From assembly GCF_000018685.1 (NCBI RefSeq), contig NC_010001.1:1-15000 (forward strand): a stretch of DNA of 15,000 nt, read 5' to 3'. Below, one piece after another: positions 4,986-12,343 of the stretch (the first letter of the stretch is position 1; each line of letters starts with the position of its first letter). This DNA comes from Lachnoclostridium phytofermentans ISDg (GTDB lineage: Bacteria > Bacillota > Clostridia > Lachnospirales > Lachnospiraceae). The notes beneath the pieces are model-generated. The model had not been told where the DNA came from. It did no database searches and was given only the letters and a program-made list of their open reading frames with translations. Both the position numbers and the translations under genes were made by a program.

Positions 4986-6914
4986 ATGAGTAAGGATTAC
5001 GGAGCTGACCAAATACAAATTTTAGAGGGATTAGAAGCGGTAAGAAAGCGACCAGGTATGTACATTGGAAGTACTTCTAGTAGGGGTCTCCATCACCTAG
5101 TTTATGAAATCGTGGATAATGCTGTCGATGAGGCTTTGGCTGGATATTGTAATACCATCGACGTATCTATTAATCCAGACAATTCTATTACTGTTATTGA
5201 CAATGGTAGAGGTATACCTGTTGAAACAAACAAGAAAAAAGGAATTTCCACAGTAGAGGTTGTATTTACCATACTTCATGCCGGCGGAAAGTTTGGCGGT
5301 GGAGGATACAAGGTATCCGGAGGATTACATGGCGTAGGAGCATCTGTAGTTAATGCACTTTCCGAGTGGTTAGAGGTAACAGTAGAACTTGAAGGAAAGA
5401 TGTATAAACAAAGATATGAATGCGGTAAGGTGATAGAGCCATTACGTGTTGTTGGAGAATCTGACCGTACAGGAACAACGGTATCATTTTTACCAGATCG
5501 AAGTATTTTTGAAGAAACCGTTTATGATTATGATATTTTAAAACAACGTCTACGTGAGATGGCATTTTTAACAAAAGGCCTTAAAATTATTTTAAGAGAC
5601 TTAAGAACTTCCGAGGAAGAAGGAAATACTGAGCCAAATGTGAAAGAATTTCACTATGAAGGCGGTATTAAGGAGTATGTTCAGTACCTAAATAAACATA
5701 AATCCAATCTTTATCCTGAGATAATTTACTGCGAAGGAACAAGAGATAGTGTATATGTTGAAGTTGCAATGCAACATAATGACTCTTATTCAGAAAGTTG
5801 TTATAGCTTTGTAAATAATATTACGACACCAGAAGGTGGTACTCATTATACTGGTTTTAAAAATGCCATAACGAAAACCTTTAATGACTTCGCAAGACAA
5901 ATGAAGTTCTTAAAGGATAACGAGACTAATTTATCTGGTGAAGATATCAGGGAAGGACTCACTGCGATTATTAGTATCAAACTTCCAGATCCACAATTTG
6001 AAGGACAAACAAAGCAAAAACTTGGAAACAGTGAAGCAAGAGCAGCTGTTGACAGCGTTGTAAGTGAGCAGTTAACGTATTTTCTAGAGCAGAATCCTTC
6101 GGTTGCTAAGATAATCTTAGAAAAAGCAGTACTTGCACAAAGAGCAAGAGATGCTGCGCGTAAGGCTAGAGATTTAACTCGTAGAAAGACTGCACTAGAA
6201 GGAATGAGTTTACCTGGAAAATTAGCAGACTGTTCGGATAAAGATCCAAAGAACTGCGAAATTTATATAGTTGAGGGTGATTCCGCGGGTGGTTCAGCAA
6301 AGACAGCAAGATCTCGTGCTACGCAAGCTATCCTTCCGCTTAGAGGAAAAATATTAAATGTTGAAAAATCAAGACTCGATAAAATATTGGTTAACAACGA
6401 AATTAAAGCCATGATTACTGCGTTTGGTACTGGTATTTCTGATGATTTCGATATCTCAAAGCTCCGTTATCATAAGATTATTATTATGACCGATGCCGAT
6501 GTTGATGGTGCCCATATCAGTACTCTATTATTAACGTTCCTCTATCGTTTTATGCCAGAATTAATTCGTGATGGATATGTTTACCTTGCCCAACCACCGC
6601 TTTATAAAGTCGAGAAAAGCAAGCAGGTTTGGTATGCTTATTCAGACGAAGACTTAAACAACATTTTATTGCAGATTGGACGAGATCAAAACAATAAGAT
6701 TCAACGTTATAAAGGTTTAGGTGAAATGGATGCAGAACAGCTGTGGGAAACAACAATGGATCCTGAGAGAAGAGTTTTACTTCGAGTAAAGATGGATGAA
6801 GAAAATTCTTCTGAAATTGACTTAACGTTTACTACCTTGATGGGTGATAACGTAGAACCTAGACGTGAATTTATTGAAGCAAATGCAAAATATGTTAAGA
6901 ACTTAGATATCTAA
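4986..6914 (+). CDS. gyrB: DNA gyrase subunit B
   Basis: GyrB is the ATPase subunit of the A2B2 type II topoisomerase that introduces negative supercoils ahead of forks. The 642-residue product has the short Gram-positive form. The GHKL ATPase domain shows EIVDNAVDEA (41-50), DNGRGIPV (72-79) and GGLHGVG (about 102-108). QTKQKLG (341-347) supplies the transducer lysine. The TOPRIM domain shows EGDSAGG (430-436) and the metal-binding DADVDG (503-508). YKGLGEMDAEQLW lies near the C-terminus. An ideal AGGAGG (4974-4979) lies 6 nt before the ATG. It is 33 nt after recF and 17 nt before gyrA, so coupled expression is expected. GyrB rather than ParE is chosen from linkage to recF and gyrA. Confidence 0.98.
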   Translation: MSKDYGADQIQILEGLEAVRKRPGMYIGSTSSRGLHHLVYEIVDNAVDEALAGYCNTIDVSINPDNSITVIDNGRGIPVETNKKKGISTVEVVFTILHAGGKFGGGGYKVSGGLHGVGASVVNALSEWLEVTVELEGKMYKQRYECGKVIEPLRVVGESDRTGTTVSFLPDRSIFEETVYDYDILKQRLREMAFLTKGLKIILRDLRTSEEEGNTEPNVKEFHYEGGIKEYVQYLNKHKSNLYPEIIYCEGTRDSVYVEVAMQHNDSYSESCYSFVNNITTPEGGTHYTGFKNAITKTFNDFARQMKFLKDNETNLSGEDIREGLTAIISIKLPDPQFEGQTKQKLGNSEARAAVDSVVSEQLTYFLEQNPSVAKIILEKAVLAQRARDAARKARDLTRRKTALEGMSLPGKLADCSDKDPKNCEIYIVEGDSAGGSAKTARSRATQAILPLRGKILNVEKSRLDKILVNNEIKAMITAFGTGISDDFDISKLRYHKIIIMTDADVDGAHISTLLLTFLYRFMPELIRDGYVYLAQPPLYKVEKSKQVWYAYSDEDLNNILLQIGRDQNNKIQRYKGLGEMDAEQLWETTMDPERRVLLRVKMDEENSSEIDLTFTTLMGDNVEPRREFIEANAKYVKNLDI

Positions 6915-6931
6915 GTTACGGAGGAATTAGA

Positions 6932-9631
6932 ATGGACGAGAATATCTTTGATAAGGTGCATGATGTCGACCTTAAAAAGACAATGGAAACCTCCTATATC
7001 GAGTATGCCATGTCGGTTATTGCAGCCAGAGCCCTTCCGGATGTAAGAGATGGATTAAAACCGGTACAGAGAAGAATTTTATACGCTATGATAGAGTTAA
7101 ATAACGGTCCTGACAAGCCACACCGTAAGTGTGCGCGTATTGTCGGTGATACGATGGGTAAATATCACCCTCATGGTGATAGCTCTATCTACGGCGCATT
7201 AGTAAATTTAGCACAGGAATGGTCAACCAGATATCCATTAGTGGATGGTCACGGTAACTTCGGTTCCGTGGATGGTGACGGTGCTGCTGCCATGCGTTAC
7301 ACCGAAGCTAGATTAAGTAAAATCTCCATGGAGATGTTGTCTGATATTAATAAAGACACCGTTGATTTTGCTCCAAACTTCGATGAAACAGAAAAAGAAC
7401 CATTGGTTCTTCCAGCAAGATATCCGAATCTTTTGGTAAATGGAACGTCTGGTATTGCGGTAGGTATGGCAACCAATATCCCTCCTCACAACATGAGAGA
7501 GATCATAGGTGCAGTAGTTCGCATTATTGATAATAAAATTGAGGAAAAGGAAACAACGATTGAAGAATTATTAGAAATCGTTAAGGGACCGGATTTTCCT
7601 ACTGGTGCAATGATACTTGGTACAAGAGGGATTGAAGAAGCATATCGTACTGGACGAGGAAAGATTCGTGTACGTGCGGTAACAAATATTGAGCCAATGG
7701 CAAACGGTAAAAACCGTATTATTGTTACGGAATTACCTTACATGGTAAATAAAGCTCGTTTGATTGAAAAAATTGCAGAGCTAGTACGTGATAAAAAGAT
7801 TGATGGAATTACGGAACTTCGTGATGAATCTGACAGAGAAGGTATGAGAATTTGTATTGAACTTCGTCGTGATGTGAATGCAAATGTAATCTTAAATCAA
7901 TTATATAAACATACTCAGTTACAAGATACCTTTGGTGTGATTATGCTTGCTTTAGTAAATAATCAGCCAAAAGTACTTACACTTCTTGAAATGTTGAGTT
8001 ATTACTTAAAGCATCAAGAAGAAGTTGTAACGAGAAGAATTACTTATGATTTAAACAAGGCAAAAGAAAGAGCGCATATTTTAGAGGGATTATTAAAAGC
8101 ACTGGATTTTATTGATGAGGTTATTAATATTATACGTGCCTCAAAAAATGGTGCTATGGCAAAAGAACGATTAATCGAGAGATTTGAGTTTGATGATATT
8201 CAGGCGCAAGCAATTATTGATATGAGACTTCGTGCGTTAACAGGTTTGGAACGCGAGAAGCTTCAGGATGAATTTGCTGAGCTTCAGAGAAGAATTGCTG
8301 AATTTGAAGCAATCTTAGCAGATGAGAAATTATTGCTTGGTGTCATCAAAGGAGAAATCCAGGTTATTAATGATAAATTCGGAGATGAAAGAAGAACTTC
8401 CATCGGATTTGATGAGTTTGATATTTCCATGGAAGATTTAATTCCAGATGAAAATACCGTAATTGCAATGACACGCTTAGGTTATATCAAGAGAATGACT
8501 ATTGATAACTTTAAGAGTCAGCATCGTGGCGGCAAAGGAATTAAGGGTATGCAGACCATTGACGAAGACTTTATTGAAGACTTATTCATGACTACAACCC
8601 ACCACTATATTATGTTCTTTACCAACAAAGGTAGAGTATATCGATTAAAGGCATACGAAATTCCGGAGTCCTCAAGAACAGCCAGAGGAACAGCTATCGT
8701 AAATCTTCTACAATTGTTACCAGAGGAAAGAATTACAGCGATTATTGCTTTAAAAGAATATAAAGACAATCGTTATCTGTTTATGGCTACAAAAGATGGT
8801 ATTGTGAAAAAGACTAAGATTAAAGAATATCAAAATATTCGAAAGACCGGTCTTCAAGCAATTAATCTAAGAGAAGATGACGAATTAATTGAAGTTAAGA
8901 CAACCAACAGTCAAAAAGATATTGTCCTAGTAACTAAAAACGGTATGTGTATCCGTTTCCATGAGAAAGATGTACGTAATACTGGTAGAGCATCTATGGG
9001 TGTTATTGGTATGAATTTAACTAATGGGGACGAAGTAGTTGCAATGCAGATTCACACTCAAGGTAAGTATTTACTTACAGTTTCAGAATATGGCTTAGGT
9101 AAACTAACTGACCTTGATGAATTTACTCCACAAAGACGTGGTGGTAAAGGTGTGAAATGCTACAAGATTACCGAGAAGACTGGAAATGTAGTAGGAGCGA
9201 AAGCTGTAAACGAAGAACATGAGGTAATGATAATAACCAATGAAGGTATCATCATTCGCCTTGAAGTAAACGGTATTAGCATCCTTGGTAGAATAACTTC
9301 TGGTGTTAAGTTAATTAATATTGATGCGGGTAAGGATATTAGAGTTGCTAGCTTAGCGAAAGTTAAAGAAAGTAGTATGAATTCAGAAGAAGATGTTCTA
9401 AAAAAATTGGAGGAAGAACTAAAAGAAGAAAATGTAGTAATACCTCCAGAAGATGATCAAGAAGAGGAAGAGTATTCTGAAGAGGATGACTCCTTCGAAG
9501 GAGATAATTCCCTAGAGGAAGAAGATCTTATGGATGATACGAAAGACCTTGAGGAATTAGTATCACGTGCTCTTAAGGATCAAGAAGAACAGGAAGATCA
9601 AGAAAAACAAGAAGAAGATCAAGAAGATTAA
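6932..9631 (+). CDS. gyrA: DNA gyrase subunit A
   Basis: GyrA cleaves and religates DNA and wraps it through its C-terminal beta-pinwheel. The N-terminal breakage-reunion domain contains AAMRYTEARL with catalytic Tyr123. The quinolone-determining stretch is HGDSSIYGAL (81-90), with Ser84 retained but Gly88 where Asp or Glu is usual. The pinwheel carries QHRGGKG (530-536) at the GyrA-box position and a second, canonical QRRGGKG at 734-740. Residues 811-899 form a tail with 42 acidic residues out of 89. Total length, 899 residues, exceeds the roughly 820-875 common in the family because of this tail. GGAGG (6920-6924) lies 7 nt before the ATG. It is the last gene of the operon before a strong terminator. 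Confidence 0.98.
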   Translation: MDENIFDKVHDVDLKKTMETSYIEYAMSVIAARALPDVRDGLKPVQRRILYAMIELNNGPDKPHRKCARIVGDTMGKYHPHGDSSIYGALVNLAQEWSTRYPLVDGHGNFGSVDGDGAAAMRYTEARLSKISMEMLSDINKDTVDFAPNFDETEKEPLVLPARYPNLLVNGTSGIAVGMATNIPPHNMREIIGAVVRIIDNKIEEKETTIEELLEIVKGPDFPTGAMILGTRGIEEAYRTGRGKIRVRAVTNIEPMANGKNRIIVTELPYMVNKARLIEKIAELVRDKKIDGITELRDESDREGMRICIELRRDVNANVILNQLYKHTQLQDTFGVIMLALVNNQPKVLTLLEMLSYYLKHQEEVVTRRITYDLNKAKERAHILEGLLKALDFIDEVINIIRASKNGAMAKERLIERFEFDDIQAQAIIDMRLRALTGLEREKLQDEFAELQRRIAEFEAILADEKLLLGVIKGEIQVINDKFGDERRTSIGFDEFDISMEDLIPDENTVIAMTRLGYIKRMTIDNFKSQHRGGKGIKGMQTIDEDFIEDLFMTTTHHYIMFFTNKGRVYRLKAYEIPESSRTARGTAIVNLLQLLPEERITAIIALKEYKDNRYLFMATKDGIVKKTKIKEYQNIRKTGLQAINLREDDELIEVKTTNSQKDIVLVTKNGMCIRFHEKDVRNTGRASMGVIGMNLTNGDEVVAMQIHTQGKYLLTVSEYGLGKLTDLDEFTPQRRGGKGVKCYKITEKTGNVVGAKAVNEEHEVMIITNEGIIIRLEVNGISILGRITSGVKLINIDAGKDIRVASLAKVKESSMNSEEDVLKKLEEELKEENVVIPPEDDQEEEEYSEEDDSFEGDNSLEEEDLMDDTKDLEELVSRALKDQEEQEDQEKQEEDQED

Positions 9632-9688
9632 GAAAAAGAGTAAATACTGGTATTCGGATAAAACATAAAGTAATATGATTTTCCGATA

Positions 9689-9748
9689 TTTTAGAAATTC
9701 GTAGTCCTTTGGTAATCCCTATGGACTACGAATTTTCTAAAATTATTT
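9689..9748 (+). terminator. rho-independent terminator after gyrA
   Basis: A 13-bp stem, AAATTCGTAGTCC (9695-9707) with GGACTACGAATTT (9723-9735), continues after a 1-nt bulge through 6 more pairs (9689-9694 with 9737-9742). The loop is 15 nt and TTATTT follows. It ends the recF-gyrB-gyrA operon 57 nt after the gyrA stop. Confidence 0.85.
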
Positions 9749-9832
9749 AGAGATAAAAGTTGATATTTTCAATAAGAATTCGTGATAAAGAAAAATCGTT
9801 TAGCGTACTTTTTTTGTTCACAAGAAGATTTA

Positions 9833-9861
9833 TTGGATTCCTAACTCATCTTGTATATATA
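9833..9861 (+). promoter_or_regulatory. candidate promoter for the fumarase genes
   Basis: TTGGAT (9833-9838) and TATATA (9856-9861) are separated by 17 bp, with TG just before the -10 region. The position, about 50 nt before the alpha-subunit start and after the gyrA terminator, fits a separate transcription unit. An overlapping TATAAA at 9858 is an alternative -10. Confidence 0.5.
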
Positions 9862-9910
9862 AATGGACCGTTGTTATTTCAAGGTACGATAGTATCGGAA
9901 TTGAGGTTTT

Positions 9911-10753
9911 ATGAGAATAGTACATACGAATGCTATTACAAAGGCAATAAAAGAAATGTGCATTGAAGCAAATTTGCATCTGACAGAGGATGTTACGAAT
10001 AGACTAAAGAAAGCAAGCCTCATGGAAAACTCAGACCTTGGAAAAAAGATTTTAGGTCAATTAAAGGAAAACTTAGAGATTGCACAAAAAGACCTCATTC
10101 CCATATGTCAAGATACAGGAATGGCAGTAGTATTTATTTCAATTGGTCAGGATGTACATCTAGAAGGAGATTATCTAGAGACTGCTATCAATGAAGGGAT
10201 AAGACAAGGCTACGAGGAAGGATATCTTAGGAAATCTGTGGTAAACGATCCGCTACTTCGAGAAAATACAAAAGATAACACACCAGGAATTATCCACTAT
10301 AGTATTATCCCAGGAGAAGATATTGAAATAACAGTTGCTCCAAAAGGATTTGGTAGTGAAAATATGAGCCGTGTTGTTATGCTCAAACCGTCCGATGGGG
10401 AAGAAGGAATCAAAAAAGCAGTATTAGAAACCGTAAAGCTCGCTGGTCCTAATGCATGCCCTCCTATGGTGATTGGAGTAGGAATCGGCGGAACATTTGA
10501 AAAATGTGCGATTCTAGCAAAAAAAGCATTAACAAGAAACTTAGAGGAAAGTTCGAAAGAAGAACATATAAAACGATTAGAACAAGAGCTTCTAAAAGAA
10601 ATTAATCAGACAGGTATCGGACCTGGTGGTCTGGGAGGAAATACCACTGCTCTGGGTGTTAATATTGAAATTTATCCAACTCATATTGCAGGACTTCCTC
10701 TTGCTATTAATATCTGTTGTCATGTGAATCGCCATGTGAAAAGAGTACTGTAG
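9911..10753 (+). CDS. fumA: class I fumarate hydratase, alpha subunit
   Basis: Class I fumarases reversibly hydrate fumarate to L-malate using an oxygen-sensitive 4Fe-4S cluster whose open iron binds substrate. In many anaerobes the enzyme is split into alpha and beta chains. The 280-residue product has the alpha-chain length. It shows the three expected cluster cysteines: Cys66 in CQDTG, Cys183 in NACPP, and Cys270 in CCHVNRH (Cys269 adjacent). GGLGGNTTALGV (240-250) is another family motif. The Shine-Dalgarno is TTGAGG (9901-9906), 4 nt before the ATG. The beta subunit follows after 53 nt. The related L-tartrate dehydratase alpha chain (TtdA) cannot be excluded by sequence reading alone, but fumarase is the usual assignment for this clostridial pair. 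Confidence 0.88.
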   Translation: MRIVHTNAITKAIKEMCIEANLHLTEDVTNRLKKASLMENSDLGKKILGQLKENLEIAQKDLIPICQDTGMAVVFISIGQDVHLEGDYLETAINEGIRQGYEEGYLRKSVVNDPLLRENTKDNTPGIIHYSIIPGEDIEITVAPKGFGSENMSRVVMLKPSDGEEGIKKAVLETVKLAGPNACPPMVIGVGIGGTFEKCAILAKKALTRNLEESSKEEHIKRLEQELLKEINQTGIGPGGLGGNTTALGVNIEIYPTHIAGLPLAINICCHVNRHVKRVL

Positions 10754-10806
10754 ATAAGGGAATAAGGTTGTTTGTATGCGTGTTAAAGTAAGCAGATGGG
10801 GGTAAC

Positions 10807-11355
10807 ATGGATAAGTATATTACGACGCCGATAGATTCATCTAAAGTGGTAGGACTAAAAGCAGGTGATTATGTATACCTGTCAGGAAAAATATATACTG
10901 CGAGGGATGCTGCTCATAAAAGAATGTTCGAGGCGTTACAACAGAATAAGGAATTACCTTTTGATATGACTAATCAAGTTATTTATTATCTTGGTCCTAC
11001 TCCAGCAAGAGAGGGACAGGTAATAGGTTCTGCAGGCCCAACTACAAGTAGCAGAATGGATAAGTATACCCCTACTCTTCTTGATTTAGGTTTAAAAGGA
11101 ATGATTGGTAAAGGAAAAAGAAATGAAGATGTAATCGCTTCCATGGTAAGGAATAAAGCTGTATATTTTGCTGCTGTTGGGGGAGCAGGTGCCTTACTCT
11201 CAAAGTGTATTAAATCATCTAAGGTAATTGCCTATGAGGATTTAGGCACAGAAGCTATTCGTGAATTATGGGTTGAAAATTTACCCGTGATTGTAGTTAT
11301 TGACTCGAATGGTAATAATTTCTATGAATTACAAATGAATTCGATAAATTCATAG
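10807..11355 (+). CDS. fumB: class I fumarate hydratase, beta subunit
   Basis: The beta chain completes the active site of the two-subunit 4Fe-4S fumarase encoded with the preceding alpha gene. The 182-residue product matches the family length. It contains the conserved GPTTSSRMD segment (about 76-84), the glycine-rich GKGKR basic loop and VGGAGALLS. Near the C-terminus is the AYEDLGTEAIRELWVENLPVIV block that carries conserved substrate-site residues. The ribosome-binding site is an unusual run of five G (10798-10802), 4 nt before the ATG. Its stop codon is the last three bases of a perfect inverted repeat, CTATGAATT (11322-11330) and AATTCATAG (11347-11355). As with the alpha gene, a tartrate dehydratase beta chain is the main alternative. 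Confidence 0.88.
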   Translation: MDKYITTPIDSSKVVGLKAGDYVYLSGKIYTARDAAHKRMFEALQQNKELPFDMTNQVIYYLGPTPAREGQVIGSAGPTTSSRMDKYTPTLLDLGLKGMIGKGKRNEDVIASMVRNKAVYFAAVGGAGALLSKCIKSSKVIAYEDLGTEAIRELWVENLPVIVVIDSNGNNFYELQMNSINS

Positions 11356-11374
11356 TGAAATAATAGGAATTGTA

Positions 11375-11401
11375 TTGACTTTGTATTGATTTTATGATAA
11401 T
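11375..11401 (+). promoter_or_regulatory. candidate promoter of the Rrf2-family regulator
   Basis: TTGACT (11375-11380) is followed by GATAAT (11396-11401) at a short 15-bp spacing. The site lies 20 nt after the fumarase beta stop and about 33 nt before the regulator start. The regulator may also be cotranscribed with the fumarase genes, since no clear terminator separates them. Confidence 0.45.
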
Positions 11402-11433
11402 TATTAATCGTAGAAAGGAAAGGCGGAGAAGAT

Positions 11434-11871
11434 ATGAAGATTTCAACGAAAGGACGATATGCGCTTCGTCTGATGTTAGATTTAGCTATTAACAATACTG
11501 GTGAATTTATTACAATTAAGAGCATTGCCGGGAGACAGGAAATTTCTGATAAGTACCTAGAACAGATTATAACCCTGTTAAGCAGAGCTGGATATGTGAA
11601 AAGTTCAAGAGGAGCCCAAGGTGGTTATCGGTTAACAAAAGAACCAAAAGAGTATACAGTTGGTATGATATTAAAATTAATTGAAGGAAGTCTTGCGCCA
11701 GTATCCTGTGTAGAAGAGGAAGATAACGATTGTAATCGATATGGTTCCTGCGCAACTTTATTTGTTTATCAGAAGATAAATGAGGCAGTAAATAATGTAG
11801 TTGATAATATTACGTTAGAGGATTTAGTGGAACGCCATCGAGAACTTGGTGAAAATAACTATGTAATATAA
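11434..11871 (+). CDS. Rrf2-family transcriptional regulator, IscR/CymR-like with three cysteines
   Basis: Rrf2 proteins are dimeric winged-helix regulators, often sensing Fe-S clusters or cysteine-metabolism state. The 145-residue product begins with the hallmark MKISTKGRYALRLMLDLA. It has the helix-turn-helix around residues 28-60 (IKSIAGRQEISDKYLEQI and the RGAQGGYRL wing). Cys92, Cys100 and Cys106 (C-x7-C-x5-C) sit where IscR carries its cluster ligands (C-x5-C-x5-C). The cysteines argue for an Fe-S-binding sensor; Bacillus CymR lacks this triad. GGCGGAGAAG precedes the ATG. It lies between an Fe-S fumarase and sulfur-assimilation genes, which fits Fe-S or sulfur control. Its targets are not shown by the sequence. 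Confidence 0.9.
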   Translation: MKISTKGRYALRLMLDLAINNTGEFITIKSIAGRQEISDKYLEQIITLLSRAGYVKSSRGAQGGYRLTKEPKEYTVGMILKLIEGSLAPVSCVEEEDNDCNRYGSCATLFVYQKINEAVNNVVDNITLEDLVERHRELGENNYVI

Positions 11872-11891
11872 AGTGAATTAGAATAGCCTTC

Positions 11892-11932
11892 AAGGGAGTA
11901 TGCCTTATTGAAAGATAAGGTATACTCCTTTT
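11892..11932 (+). terminator. rho-independent terminator after the Rrf2 gene
   Basis: A 14-bp stem (11895-11908 with 11915-11928, one G-T pair) closes a TGAAAG loop. It can extend by three pairs at its base and is followed by TTTT (11929-11932). It begins 20 nt after the regulator stop and cleanly separates this unit from the sulfur genes. Confidence 0.9.
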
Positions 11933-12187
11933 CATATAATTCAAAATATTAAAAATTAATTCAGACAGATTTTAACTTCTATGAAATATAAATTGAATTA
12001 TCATTAAAAAATTAAACGATAAAATTAAAAGTGTTAGAGTAGTGAATTATTTATCGCATATCCAAACATTTATTATAGTATCTGAATTAGTATATTGTTT
12101 AAGACATACATTATATCAAAGAAAATCGTTTTGATTAAAATTAAACATGTATTCATGAAATATATTCTTTAATTTTAAGAAATCATA
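11933..12187. other. gene-free AT-rich stretch before metY, with an inverted repeat
   Basis: No credible reading frame or RNA gene is visible in these 255 bp. The one structure noted is a perfect 11-bp inverted repeat, TTAAAATTAAA (12135-12145) and TTTAATTTTAA (12168-12178), with a 22-nt spacer. It ends 9 bp before the metY -35. It is pure A/T and so carries little information, but its location would suit an upstream regulator site. Confidence 0.4.
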
Positions 12188-12216
12188 TTGACAAATTTTG
12201 AGAGTAAGAATATAAT
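12188..12216 (+). promoter_or_regulatory. perfect consensus sigma-A promoter for metY-cysK
   Basis: TTGACA (12188-12193) and TATAAT (12211-12216) match both consensus hexamers exactly at the ideal 17-bp spacing. The predicted start near 12223 gives a leader of about 120 nt before metY. Such a strong core promoter usually needs repression, which fits the palindrome just downstream. Confidence 0.85.
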
Positions 12217-12223
12217 AACATTA

Positions 12224-12253
12224 ATTCATACTAAGTCTATATGAATATATAGA
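12224..12253 (+). promoter_or_regulatory. palindromic candidate operator or leader hairpin at the metY start site
   Basis: ATTCATA (12224-12230) and TATGAAT (12240-12246) are inverted copies. Overlapping them, TCTATAT (12236-12242) and ATATAGA (12247-12253) form a 7-bp stem with a GAAT loop. The two pairings are mutually exclusive. They sit at the predicted transcription start, a place where a repressor would block the polymerase. Binding by any protein is inferred. Confidence 0.4.
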
Positions 12254-12343
12254 TAAGAAAAATTATTATTTAAAAGAGATTGATAAAGTACATAAGAATA
12301 CAGGGGTAGCTAAATAATAAAAAGAGAAAGGGAGTATTATAGT

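Noticed and set aside
9760..9966. TTG-started 68-codon reading frame upstream of and overlapping the fumarase alpha gene
   Set aside because: It uses a rare start codon without a ribosome-binding site, overlaps the fumarase start in another frame, spans the likely promoter and has no recognisable motif.
11370..12193. TATTGAC shared between the regulator promoter and the metY promoter as a common operator
   Set aside because: The shared bases are essentially the -35 hexamers themselves, so the similarity is explained by promoter function.
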